Positions 53,029 to 63,448 of a stretch of 64,000 nucleotides of DNA are shown here, piece after piece. Position numbers and translations under genes: made by a program. Source of the stretch: Ectopseudomonas guguanensis (GTDB lineage: Bacteria > Pseudomonadota > Gammaproteobacteria > Pseudomonadales > Pseudomonadaceae); assembly GCF_900104265.1 (NCBI RefSeq), contig NZ_FNJJ01000017.1, positions 1 through 64,000 of the forward strand. Direction: 5' to 3'. The notes under the pieces were generated by a model, which searched no databases, had not been told where the DNA came from, and saw nothing but the letters and a program-made list of their open reading frames with translations. Numbering within the stretch: position 1 is the stretch's first letter; each line of letters opens with the position of its first letter.

Positions 53029-54327
53029 ATGCGTGTTCTGGTTCTCGGCAGCGGTGTGATTGGTACCGCCAGTGCTTACTACCTCGCCCGTCAGGGCTTC
53101 GAGGTGGTGGTGGTCGACCGTCAGAACGGCCCCGCCTTGGAAACCAGCTTCGCCAACGCCGGCCAGGTTTCCCCCGGCTATGCCTCGCCCTGGGCCGCCC
53201 CGGGCGTGCCGCTGAAGGCCATCAAGTGGCTGCTGCAGAAACACGCTCCGCTGGCGATCAAGGCCACCGGTGACGTCGATCAGTACCTGTGGATGGCGCA
53301 GATGCTGCGCAACTGCACCGCCAGCCGCTATGCGATCAACAAGGAGCGCATGGTGCGTCTGTCCGAGTACAGCCGCGACTGCCTCGACGAGCTGCGTGCG
53401 GAGACCGGCATCAGCTATGAAGGCCGTCAGCTCGGCACCACCCAGCTGTTCCGTACCCAGGCCCAGGTCGACGCCGCCGCCAAGGACATCGCCGTGCTTG
53501 AAGCCTCGGGCGTGCCGTTCGAGCTGCTCGATCGCGACGGCATCGCTCGCGTCGAGCCGGCCCTGGCTGGCGTCAAGCACAAGCTGGCCGGTGCCCTGCG
53601 CCTGCCCAACGACCAGACCGGCGACTGCCAGATGTTCACCACCAAGCTGGCTGACATGGCCAAGGCGCTCGGTGTCGAGTTCCGTTTCGGCCAGAACATC
53701 CAGCGCCTGGACGCCGTGGGCGACCGCATCAACGGCGTGTGGATCGACGGCAAGCTGGAAACCGCCGATCGCTACGTGCTCGCCCTCGGCAGCTACAGCC
53801 CGCAGCTGCTCAAGCCGCTGGGCGTGCGCGCGCCGGTCTACCCGCTCAAGGGTTACTCGCTGACCGTGCCGATCACCAACGCCGACATGGCGCCGACTTC
53901 GACCATTCTCGACGAGACCTACAAGGTCGCCATCACCCGTTTCGATGGTCGTATCCGCGTCGGTGGCATGGCCGAGATCGCCGGTTTCGACCTGTCGCTC
54001 AACCCGCGTCGTCGTGAAACCCTGGAGATGATCACTGCCGATCTCTACCCGCAAGGCGGCGATCTGCAGCGCGCCGAGTTCTGGACCGGCCTGCGCCCGG
54101 CCACGCCTGATGGCACGCCGATCGTAGGTGGCACGGCCTTCCGTAACCTGTTCCTCAATACCGGTCACGGCACCCTGGGCTGGACCATGGCTTGCGGTTC
54201 CGGTCGTCTGCTCGCCGACCTGATGGCCAACAAGCGTCCGCAGATCAGCGCCGACGGCCTGGATATCTCGCGTTATTCGCGCAAGGCTCGCGAAATGCAC
54301 GGCGCGCCGCAGCCGCTGCGCACCTGA
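53029..54327 (+). CDS. dadA: D-amino acid dehydrogenase small subunit
   Basis: 432 aa flavoprotein. It oxidatively deaminates D-alanine to pyruvate, passing electrons to the quinone pool at the inner membrane. N-terminal FAD site MRVLVLGSGVIGTASAYYLARQGFEVVVVD, then ALETSFANAGQVSPGYASPWAAPGVP, and the C-terminal flavin site FLNTGHGTLGWTMACGSGRLLADL. It is followed 39 bases later by ridA on the same strand, and dadX lies further down. Control by DadR is expected from the divergent arrangement. Confidence 0.96.
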   Translation: MRVLVLGSGVIGTASAYYLARQGFEVVVVDRQNGPALETSFANAGQVSPGYASPWAAPGVPLKAIKWLLQKHAPLAIKATGDVDQYLWMAQMLRNCTASRYAINKERMVRLSEYSRDCLDELRAETGISYEGRQLGTTQLFRTQAQVDAAAKDIAVLEASGVPFELLDRDGIARVEPALAGVKHKLAGALRLPNDQTGDCQMFTTKLADMAKALGVEFRFGQNIQRLDAVGDRINGVWIDGKLETADRYVLALGSYSPQLLKPLGVRAPVYPLKGYSLTVPITNADMAPTSTILDETYKVAITRFDGRIRVGGMAEIAGFDLSLNPRRRETLEMITADLYPQGGDLQRAEFWTGLRPATPDGTPIVGGTAFRNLFLNTGHGTLGWTMACGSGRLLADLMANKRPQISADGLDISRYSRKAREMHGAPQPLRT

Positions 54328-54366
54328 TAGGCTGCGCGGCCCGGAAATTCAAAGGAGATTCGCAGC

Positions 54367-54714
54367 ATGTCGATCCAGCGCCTGCATGTGGCCAAACGCT
54401 ACAGCGAAGTGGTGATCCACAACGGCACGATTTACCTAGCCGGCCAGTTGGCCGACGACTTCGGCGGTGACATCCGCGAGCAGACTCGCCAGACCCTGGC
54501 CAACATCGACAAGATGCTGGCCGAGGGTGGTAGCGACAAGAGCAAGATCCTGTCGCTGACCATCTTCCTCAAGGATATGGCCGACTACGACGGCCTCAAC
54601 GCCGAGTACGACGCCTGGGTCGCCGATGGCCACGCGCCGGCCCGTGCCTGCGTCGAGGCGAAGATGTACAAGCCCGAGGTGCTGGTGGAAATGTGCGTGG
54701 TGGCTGCCGTCTGA
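54367..54714 (+). CDS. RidA-family enamine/imine deaminase
   Basis: 115 aa. Rid fold with MSIQRLHVAKRYSEVVIHNGTIYLAGQLADD at the front and the catalytic region APARACVEAKMYKPEVLVEM, which keeps the Arg and Glu that hold the carboxylate and water. It hydrolyses reactive imines; beside dadA it would take the iminopropionate from D-alanine oxidation. AAAGGAG stands about 6 bases before the start. A terminator follows at 54801. Confidence 0.92.
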   Translation: MSIQRLHVAKRYSEVVIHNGTIYLAGQLADDFGGDIREQTRQTLANIDKMLAEGGSDKSKILSLTIFLKDMADYDGLNAEYDAWVADGHAPARACVEAKMYKPEVLVEMCVVAAV

Positions 54715-54800
54715 GGCAGTCTCCGCAGTGAACAGTTTTGGCGGCCCGTCGCAGAACGACGTCAAGAATTGTTCCGGACAATTTTTTGTGTTGGCTTCTC

Positions 54801-54827
54801 GCCCGGCTGTCCCGCCGGGCTTTTTTT
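54801..54827 (+). terminator. Terminator of dadA-ridA transcript
   Basis: GCCCGGC (54801-54807) and GCCGGGC (54814-54820) with a 6-base loop, followed by seven T. Confidence 0.92.
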
Positions 54828-54834
54828 ATAGCCT

Positions 54835-54893
54835 GTAGCCCGGATGCAATCCGGGGCTTGGCAACGACCATCCCCGGATTGCATCCGGGCTAC
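54835..54893. repeat. GTAGCCCGGATGCAAT palindromic repeat pair
   Basis: GTAGCCCGGATGCAATCCGG outward and CCGGATTGCATCCGGGCTAC inward, about 19 bases apart, each with a palindromic core. It lies between the ridA terminator and dadX. The same unit recurs singly near 60421. Confidence 0.78.
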
Positions 54894-54925
54894 GAAATCA
54901 GCGAAGCAGTGAGAAATAACGAACC

Positions 54926-55999
54926 ATGCGCCCTGCCCGTGCCCTGATCGATCTCGACGCCATGCGTCACAACTACCAACTGGCCCGCGAGCTCAGCGGC
55001 GCCCGCGCCCTGGCGGTGGTCAAGGCCGATGCCTACGGGCATGGAGCGGTGCGTTGTGCACAGGCGCTGGAGAGCGAGGCCGACGGCTTTGCCGTGGCCT
55101 GCATCGAAGAGGCGCTGGCGTTGCGCGAGGCCGGCATCCGGGCGCCGATCCTGCTGCTCGAAGGCTTTTTCGAGGCCGACGAACTGGCACTGATCGATCA
55201 GCATGAGCTGTGGTGCGTGATTCACGCGCAGTGGCAGATCGAGGCCATCGAGCAGGCTCAGGTCGGCAAGCCGCTAACCCTGTGGCTCAAGCTCGACAGC
55301 GGTATGCACCGCGTCGGCCTGCACCCGGCCGAGTACCAGAATGCCTACCGTCGCCTGCTGGCCAGCGGCAAGGTCAGCAAGATCGTGCTGATGAGCCACT
55401 TCGCCCGTGCCGACGAGCCCGAGTGCGAGCGTACCGCCGAGCAACTGGCGGTGTTCCAGCAGGCTCGCGAAGGCCTCAGCGCCGAGGTCAGCCTGCGCAA
55501 TTCGCCGGCCGTGCTGGGCTGGCCACAAGTGCCCAGCGACTGGGTGCGCCCCGGCATCATGCTGTACGGCGCCACGCCGTTCGAGCTGGCTCAGGAGCAG
55601 GCCGCGCGTTTGCGCCCGGTGATGACCCTGGAGTCGAAGGTCATCAGCGTGCGCGAGCTGCCGCCCGGCGAACCGGTGGGCTATGGTGCGCGTTTCGTCT
55701 GTGAGCGGCCGACCCGCGTCGGTGTGGTCGCCATGGGCTACGCCGACGGCTATCCGCGCCACGCACCGAGCGGCACGCCGGTGATGGTGGACGGCCAGCC
55801 GACCCGCCTGATCGGTCGGGTATCGATGGACATGCTCACCGTCGATCTCACCGACCTGCCACAGGCTGGCCTGGGCAGCCGTGTCGAGCTGTGGGGCAAG
55901 CAGGTGCTGGCCAGTGACGTGGCCATGGCTGCGGGCAGCATCCCCTACCAGATCTTCTGCAACCTGCGGCGGGTGCCGCTGCTCTATCTCGGCGGCTGA
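54926..55999 (+). CDS. dadX: Catabolic alanine racemase
   Basis: 357 aa PLP enzyme that interconverts L- and D-alanine, supplying DadA. The PLP Lys is in ALAVVKADAYGHGAV near residue 34, and the second catalytic Tyr in VGYGARF near 253. MGYADGYPRHAP and GRVSMDMLTVDLTDLP are family signatures. Separated from ridA by a terminator and a repeat, it may have its own promoter, unlike tight dadAX operons. Confidence 0.95.
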   Translation: MRPARALIDLDAMRHNYQLARELSGARALAVVKADAYGHGAVRCAQALESEADGFAVACIEEALALREAGIRAPILLLEGFFEADELALIDQHELWCVIHAQWQIEAIEQAQVGKPLTLWLKLDSGMHRVGLHPAEYQNAYRRLLASGKVSKIVLMSHFARADEPECERTAEQLAVFQQAREGLSAEVSLRNSPAVLGWPQVPSDWVRPGIMLYGATPFELAQEQAARLRPVMTLESKVISVRELPPGEPVGYGARFVCERPTRVGVVAMGYADGYPRHAPSGTPVMVDGQPTRLIGRVSMDMLTVDLTDLPQAGLGSRVELWGKQVLASDVAMAAGSIPYQIFCNLRRVPLLYLGG

Positions 56000-56103
56000 T
56001 CCAGCCGGCTGTAGAAGAGCATGAACGCCAGTGTTGTAAATTCCGAACGCTATGCCATGATACGAACACTTTTCCGTATCACTCCCAGAGGGGGACCCCA
56101 GCA

Positions 56104-56652
56104 TTGGACGTCGGCGTTCGACTGCAATCGATTCGTAAGCTCAAAGGTCTTTCCCAGCGTGAGCTCGCCAAGCGGGCGGGTGTCACCAACAGCACCATTT
56201 CCATGATCGAGAAGAACAGCGTAAGCCCCTCGATCAGCTCGCTGAAAAAGGTGCTCGGCGGTATTCCCATGTCGCTGGTGGAATTCTTCTCCCTCGACAT
56301 GGAGCAGGAGAACCAGACCCAGGTGGTCTATCGCGCCGCCGAGCTGACCGATATCTGCAGTGGCGCCATCACCATGAAGCTGATCGGCAAGGCCCACCCG
56401 AGCCGCGCCATTTCCTTCCTCGACGAGACCTACCCGGCCGGTACCGACACCGGTGACGAGATGTATGCCCATGAGGGCGAGGAAGCCGGCATGCTGGTCG
56501 AAGGCAGGCTGGAACTGACCGTGGGTAACGAGGTGTTCATCCTCGAGCCGGGCGACAGCTACTACTTCGAGAGCAGCAAGCCGCACCGCTTCCGCAACCC
56601 GTTCGACGTGCCGGCGCGCCTGATCAGCGCCACCACGCCAGCGAACTTCTAG
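56104..56652 (+). CDS. pauR: XRE-cupin regulator, PauR/PuuR-like
   Basis: 182 aa from a TTG start preceded by AGAGGGGGA about 9 bases upstream. An XRE helix-turn-helix (RLQSIRKLKGLSQRELAKRAGVTNSTISMIEKNSVSPSISSLKKVL, about 6-51) is joined to a C-terminal cupin sensor (GDEMYAHEGEEAGMLVEGRLEL; LEPGDSYYFESSKPHRFRNP). Position between dadX and cytochrome c5 matches P. aeruginosa PauR as I recall it, a repressor of polyamine-utilisation genes. The PuuB-like and KauB-like genes in this window are likely targets. Confidence 0.85.
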   Translation: MDVGVRLQSIRKLKGLSQRELAKRAGVTNSTISMIEKNSVSPSISSLKKVLGGIPMSLVEFFSLDMEQENQTQVVYRAAELTDICSGAITMKLIGKAHPSRAISFLDETYPAGTDTGDEMYAHEGEEAGMLVEGRLELTVGNEVFILEPGDSYYFESSKPHRFRNPFDVPARLISATTPANF

Positions 56653-56731
56653 GAAGGGGCGGCAGGCCGCAAGCTACAGGCCGCAGGTTAGAAGCGGAAA
56701 CGTTCGATGCGGTTCTGCAGTCCATACTGAT

Positions 56732-56785
56732 AAGCCTGAAGCCTGAAGCCTGAAGCCTGAAGCCTGAAGCCTGAAGCCTGAAGCC
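56732..56785. repeat. Tandem 7-bp repeat AAGCCTG, 7.7 copies
   Basis: Seven perfect copies of AAGCCTG and a partial eighth, between the pauR-like gene and cytochrome c5. The unit length is not a multiple of three and the array is outside genes. Such heptamer arrays are usually variable in copy number. Confidence 0.95.
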
Positions 56786-56894
56786 TTCCTCCTGCGACAA
56801 TTGGGTTGTTTCGGCCAGGGATGCTTACCGTTATACTGGCGCCCGCTCGCGAAACCGTGGCCGCGGGCGTGACTAGCCACGAAGAGGGTGTACC

Positions 56895-57317
56895 GTGAAT
56901 CTGATGAAGAAAATGCTGGCAGTACCGGCTGCCGTATTGGCCCTGTGGGCAGTGACTGCTCAGGCCACGACCGATGAAGCCATTGCCGCGCGCCTCAAGC
57001 CTGTAGGCGAGGTGTGCGTCATGGGTGAAGAGTGCAAGGGCGTCGAAACCGTTGCCGCAGCCGCCGGCGGTGGTGCGCGTACCGCTGACGACATCATCGC
57101 CAAGCACTGCAACGCCTGCCATGGCGCTGGCGTACTGGGCGCTCCGAAGATCGGTGACACCGCTGCCTGGAAAGAGCGCGCCGATCACCAGGGCGGCCTC
57201 GACGGCATCCTCGCCGCTGCCATCTCCGGCATCAACGCCATGCCGCCGAAAGGCACCTGCGCCGACTGCTCCGACGACGAGCTGCGCGAAGCGATCAAGA
57301 AGATGTCCGGTCTGTAA
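56895..57317 (+). CDS. cycB: Cytochrome c5
   Basis: 140 aa. A signal peptide (about 24 residues, ending TAQA) exports it to the periplasm. A single heme-binding motif CNACH at 72-76 and an axial Met in INAMPPKG follow; extra Cys pairs (CVMGEEC near 41-47 and CADC near the C-terminus) are typical of cytochrome c5. It carries electrons to terminal oxidases. GAGGG lies 6 bases before the GTG start, which supports GTG over the internal ATG codons. A strong terminator follows. Confidence 0.93.
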   Translation: MNLMKKMLAVPAAVLALWAVTAQATTDEAIAARLKPVGEVCVMGEECKGVETVAAAAGGGARTADDIIAKHCNACHGAGVLGAPKIGDTAAWKERADHQGGLDGILAAAISGINAMPPKGTCADCSDDELREAIKKMSGL

Positions 57318-57334
57318 GACCCGACGCTTCGCTG

Positions 57335-57361
57335 AAAAAACCGCCCTCCGGGCGGTTTTTT
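57335..57361. terminator. Terminator after cytochrome c5
   Basis: CCGCCC (57341-57346) and GGGCGG (57350-57355) with a 3-base loop, flanked by A6 and T6, so it can work in both directions. Confidence 0.93.
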
Positions 57362-57370
57362 CGTTTAGAG

Positions 57371-57504
57371 CCTGTTTACGATCTCGCGAGCTAGAGCCAT
57401 ACAAGGAAAAAACAGGCGAGGACGCGGAGTTTACGAGCTGTAAATGAGCAGTCCGAGCCTGTTTTTGACGCGGTAGGGCCGACGCGCAGCAGATCGTAAG
57501 CAGG
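57371..57504. mobile_element. MITE-like element, about 134 bp
   Basis: The ends CCTGTTTACGATCT (57371-57384) and AGATCGTAAGCAGG (57491-57504) are inverted repeats with one mismatch in 14. Inside, AAAAAACAGGC (57408-57417 region) faces GCCTGTTTTT (57458 onward), a second inverted pair. There is no coding frame. It resembles intergenic elements I recall from several Pseudomonas genomes. Flanking TTAG/ATTAG may be remnants of a short target duplication. Confidence 0.65.
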
Positions 57505-57586
57505 TTATTAGGGCGGTGGCATGCAACCATGCCGGTATCCAGACAGTCCAAGCTGCATTCGTCATGGATGTCGCGAGGAGCGTCAG

Positions 57587-59718
<2,132 letters not shown>

Positions 59719-59722
<4 letters not shown>

Positions 59723-60291
59723 TCGAGGAAGCGCACCTGACCGTTTTCCAGGGCCGCGACACGGGCCAGCGATTCGACGCGATAGCCTTCGCTTTGCAGC
59801 AGGTTGCGGCCTTCCTGGAAGGATTTCTCGATGACGATGCCGATGCCGGCCACCTGGGCGCCGGCCTGCTGGATCAGGTCGATCAACGCCTTGGCGGCGT
59901 GGCCGTTGGCGAGGAAGTCGTCGATCACCAGTACCTTGTCGGCAGCAGTCAGATGACGGGCGGAAATGGCGATAGTGCTTTCGGTCTGCTTGGTGAAGGA
60001 GAACACCTTGGAAATCAGCAGGTCGTCCTTGAGCGTCAGCGACTGGAACTTGCGCGCGAAGATCACCGGAATGCCCAGTTCCAGGCCCGCCATCACCGCC
60101 GGGGCGATGCCGGAGGCCTCGATGGTGACGATCTTGGTGATGCCCTGGCCGGCGAAGCGCTGGGCGAATTCGTGACCGATCTGCTGCATCAGCGCCGGAT
60201 CGATCTGGTGGTTGAGGAAGGCGTCGACCTTCAGCACCTGATCGGAAAGGACAATGCCGTCGCTGAGTATCTTCTGTTTCAAGGATTCCAT
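59719..60291 (-). CDS. xpt: Xanthine phosphoribosyltransferase
   Basis: 190 aa from MESLKQKIL at 60291. It salvages xanthine with PRPP to XMP. The PRPP-binding motif is VLVIDDFLANGHAAKALIDL near residue 125-143, and VTIEASGIAPAVMAGLELGIPVIFARK is family-typical. The longer frame to 60345 adds a non-conserved leader without a binding site. No purine riboswitch is seen upstream. It is convergent with the acetyl-CoA hydrolase-like gene. Confidence 0.94.
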
Positions 60292-60420
60292 GGCGCTTCC
60301 CCGGCCAGCTGAAAGCGGCGGATTTTCGCTCAAAACCACCTGCATTGTGTAGTGAAACCGACGCCTGCCCGACAGTCGCAGACGGTTGACCGCTCAGGCA
60401 GGATACTGGCGCCCGCCAGG

Positions 60421-60446
60421 GGTAGCCCGGATGCAATCCGGGGCAT
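60421..60446. repeat. Single GTAGCCCGGATGCAAT repeat unit
   Basis: GTAGCCCGGATGCAATCCGG followed by GGCATGG, identical in core to the units at 54835-54893, between xpt and the UPF0158 gene. Confidence 0.7.
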
Positions 60447-60470
60447 GGTCAGGACCTTGGCATCGCACGC

Positions 60471-60953
60471 TCAGGCGCTCTTGGTCAGCCGTCTGAGAAT
60501 GTCCCTGGGGATGCCGCGGGTATCCAGCGGCAGCTTGTCCGGCGCAGGCTCGATGCCCAGTTCGTAGAGCCAGTTGAGGGCGTACTCGCGCAGTTGCTTG
60601 AGCTCGTAGGCCTGCCACTGCTGGCGAATCGGCGCAAAGGCTTCGATCTCGTAATCGAAGGCGCGCAGCGGTTTGCGGCTGGTCAGCGCGGCGCTGAGCA
60701 GCGGGTGGGCGTGCAGATCGTCGAGGGTGAACAGGAAGGCCTCGCGCATGGCGAGGCGCTGCGCCATGTCGAGCTGGGGCACCTGGCTGTAACGGTGCGG
60801 ATCGAGTTCGATCTGCTGGCGCTGTTCGCTGTAGTGATCCTCTGGCGACAGGCTCAGGACACTGCCGCTTTCCAGATCCAGCCAGTGCTCCTGCTGGTCG
60901 CGGCCGTTGATCAACTGAATCAGGGCGTCGAGGTCGAGCGTGAATGTGCGCAT
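60471..60953 (-). CDS. UPF0158-family protein
   Basis: 160 aa from MRTFTLDLDALIQLI at 60953. Recognisable as UPF0158 by its start and by YRQVPQ-like RYSQVPQLDMAQRLAMREAFLFTL and the acidic-aromatic C-terminal half (WLYELGIEP). Function unknown in the family. The frame above 60953 is not conserved. It lies downstream of rep on the same strand, separated by three palindromic repeat units. Confidence 0.8.
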   Translation of the reverse strand: MRTFTLDLDALIQLINGRDQQEHWLDLESGSVLSLSPEDHYSEQRQQIELDPHRYSQVPQLDMAQRLAMREAFLFTLDDLHAHPLLSAALTSRKPLRAFDYEIEAFAPIRQQWQAYELKQLREYALNWLYELGIEPAPDKLPLDTRGIPRDILRRLTKSA

Positions 60954-61029
60954 GGTTTCAGCCCCTGTTTCTGAGCGATGTCTTCTTTCTGACTGGCAAA
61001 TATGACGAGGGTGCCAGTGGCATCGACGT

Positions 61030-61136
61030 GGTGGGCTGAAGCCCACCCTACCCCGCTACTCCGCTCAGGCGTAGGGTGGGCTTTAGCCCACCAACCACCC
61101 CGACCCTACAGTCTGTAGGGTGGGCTTCAGCCCACC
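61030..61136. repeat. Cluster of three GTAGGGTGGGCT palindromic repeat units
   Basis: Units at 61030-61051 (inward), 61071-61092 and 61115-61136 (outward), each with core TGGGCT(T/G)(T/A)AGCCCA. The densest copy of the GTAGGG family in the window, between rep and the UPF0158 gene. Confidence 0.78.
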
Positions 61137-61169
61137 GAATAACCGACCATACACCAGTCAGCCATGACC

Positions 61170-63179
61170 TCAGCGCTTGAGCATGGCGCGCATGTTGGCC
61201 AGGGCGTCGTTGCCGCGCGCAGTCTTGACCTCCACGGGGGCCTCTTCCAGGCCTTCCCAGACCAGATCTTCCTGCGGCAGCTCATCAAGGAAGCGGCTCG
61301 GCGAGCAGTCGATCACCTCGCCGTACTGCTTGCGCTTGGCGGCATAGGTCAGCGCCAGGTTGCGCTTGGCGCGGGTGATGCCGACATAGGCCAGGCGCCG
61401 CTCCTCCTCGATGGTATCGGCCTCGATGCTGGAACGGTGCGGGAGGATCTCCTCCTCGAAGCCGATGATGTACACCGAGGGAAACTCCAGGCCCTTGGAG
61501 GCGTGCATGGTCATCATCTGCACGCCCTCGGCGCCTTCTTCCTCCTCCTGCTGGCGCTCGAGCATGTCGCGCAGCACCAGTTTGCCGATGGCGTCCTCGA
61601 TGGTCATGTCGCCGTCTTCGTCGCGCTCCAGGGTGTTCTTCAGCGCGTCGACGAGGAACCAGACGTTGCCCATGCGCGCGTCGGCCACCTTGTCGCTGGA
61701 GGCGTTCTGGCGCAGCCAGTTCTCGTAGTCGATGTCCATGACCATGCTGCGGATGGCGGCGATCGGGTCGTTCTGCGCGCACTCCTGGCGCACGCGGTCC
61801 ATCCAGCGGGTGAAGCGCTGCAGGCGCTCGGTGAAACGGGCGTCGAGGTGTTCGCCGAGGCCCATCTCGCCGGCCGCCGCGTACATGCTGATCTTGCGCT
61901 CGCTGGCGTAGTTGCCGAGCTTTTCTAGGGTGGTCGAGCCGATCTCGCGGCGCGGCACGTTGATCACGCGCAGGAAGGCGTTGTCGTCGTCCGGGTTGAC
62001 CAGCAGGCGGAAGTAGCTCATCAGGTCCTTCACCTCCTGGCGGGCGAAGAAGCTGGTGCCGCCGGAGAGGCGATAGGGAATCTGGTGGTGCTGCAGCTTC
62101 AGCTCCATCAGCTTGGCCTGGTAGTTGCCGCGGTAGAGGATGGCGAAGTCGCTGTAGGGGCGCTGGGTGCGCAGGTGCTCGGTGAGGATTTCCAGCGCCA
62201 CCCGCTCGCACTCGGCGTCTTCGTTGCGGGTGCGGATCACGCGGATCTCGTCGCCATGGCCCATCTCCGACCACAGCTGCTTCTCGAACACGTGCGGGTT
62301 GTTGGCGATCAGTACGTTGGCGCATTTGAGGATGCGGCTGGTGGAGCGGTAGTTCTGCTCCAGCATCACCACCTTCAGCGAGGGGTAATCCTCTTTGAGC
62401 AGCATCAGGTTTTCCGGGCGTGCGCCGCGCCAGGCGTAGATCGACTGGTCGTCGTCGCCGACCACGGTGAACTGGTTGCGCATGCCCACCAGCAGCTTGA
62501 CCAGCAGGTACTGGCTGGCGTTGGTGTCCTGGTATTCGTCCACCAGCAGGTAGCGGATGCGGTTCTGCCACTTCTCGAGGATGTCGGCGTGCTCCTGGAA
62601 GAGCTTGACCGGCAGCAGGATCAGGTCGTTGAAGTCCACCGCGTTGTACGCCTTGAGCGTGCGCTGGTAGTGCAGGTAGACGATGGCGGCGGTCTGCTCC
62701 TTCGGATTGCGCGCGTTCGCCAGTGCCTCGTCGGGCAGGATCAGGTCGTTCTTCCAGCTGTCGATGTAGTTCTTGACCTCGTCGGCACCGTCGTCGCCGG
62801 AATATTCCTTCTGCATGATGTCGGTGAGCAGCGCCTTGATGTCGCCATCGTCGAAGATCGAGAAACCGGGCTTGTAGCCCAGGCGCGCGTATTCCTTGCG
62901 GATGATGTTCATGCCCAGGTTGTGGAAGGTGGACACGGTCAGGCCGCGCGCCTCGCTGCCCTTGAGCAGGGTGCCGACACGCTCCTTCATCTCGCGCGCG
63001 GCCTTGTTGGTGAAGGTCATGGCGACGATGTGCTGGGCGCGGATGCCGCAGTTCTGCACCAGATGGGCGATCTTGCGCGTGATCACGCTGGTCTTGCCGG
63101 AACCGGCACCGGCGAGCACCAGGAGTGGGCCGCCGACGTAGTTCACGGCCTCTTGTTGCCGGGGGTTCAGTCGGGACAT
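61170..63179 (-). CDS. rep: ATP-dependent DNA helicase Rep
   Basis: 669 aa, superfamily 1A 3'-5' helicase that helps restart and clear replication forks. Start MSRLNPRQQEAVNYV at 63179. Motifs: Q-motif LNPRQQEAV, Walker A AGAGSGKT, motif II LLVDEYQDTN, motif III VGDDDQSIYAWRGA, motif IV region MLEQNYRS, motif V MTMHASKGLEFP and motif VI EERRLAYVGITRAKRNL. Length fits E. coli Rep (673). Confidence 0.97.
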   Translation of the reverse strand: MSRLNPRQQEAVNYVGGPLLVLAGAGSGKTSVITRKIAHLVQNCGIRAQHIVAMTFTNKAAREMKERVGTLLKGSEARGLTVSTFHNLGMNIIRKEYARLGYKPGFSIFDDGDIKALLTDIMQKEYSGDDGADEVKNYIDSWKNDLILPDEALANARNPKEQTAAIVYLHYQRTLKAYNAVDFNDLILLPVKLFQEHADILEKWQNRIRYLLVDEYQDTNASQYLLVKLLVGMRNQFTVVGDDDQSIYAWRGARPENLMLLKEDYPSLKVVMLEQNYRSTSRILKCANVLIANNPHVFEKQLWSEMGHGDEIRVIRTRNEDAECERVALEILTEHLRTQRPYSDFAILYRGNYQAKLMELKLQHHQIPYRLSGGTSFFARQEVKDLMSYFRLLVNPDDDNAFLRVINVPRREIGSTTLEKLGNYASERKISMYAAAGEMGLGEHLDARFTERLQRFTRWMDRVRQECAQNDPIAAIRSMVMDIDYENWLRQNASSDKVADARMGNVWFLVDALKNTLERDEDGDMTIEDAIGKLVLRDMLERQQEEEEGAEGVQMMTMHASKGLEFPSVYIIGFEEEILPHRSSIEADTIEEERRLAYVGITRAKRNLALTYAAKRKQYGEVIDCSPSRFLDELPQEDLVWEGLEEAPVEVKTARGNDALANMRAMLKR

Positions 63180-63448
63180 GGGATCGATCACAGGAAAAGG
63201 GCCGCGCATTTTAACAGGCCTGGCGGGTTGTGCTGCGACCGTCCGGAACTGTGGCCTGGCGCACGGAATTGAATCGTGGCGCGCTGGGTTATCCGAGTGG
63301 ATGCAGTACTCTGGTGCTACTTGCCGGTTTTTTGGCTATACCTCAGGATGTGCGTTCACTTTCACCCGGATGTGATTGATTAGACGTCGGTTAAGACGCG
63401 TTCAGGCGACACGATTCGCCATCATTCTCGATCATTGGGGGAGGTCGC

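Noticed and set aside
52384..54300. 638-codon open frame on the minus strand covering dadR and the reverse side of dadA
   Set aside because: Only the first 162 codons from 52872 match a known family. The rest is the complement of dadA, kept open by high GC at third positions.
56732..56785. CRISPR array
   Set aside because: The repeats are 7 bp and tandem without spacers.
60292..60420. Possible purine riboswitch upstream of xpt
   Set aside because: No conserved three-way junction or loop sequences of the guanine/xanthine aptamers could be seen.
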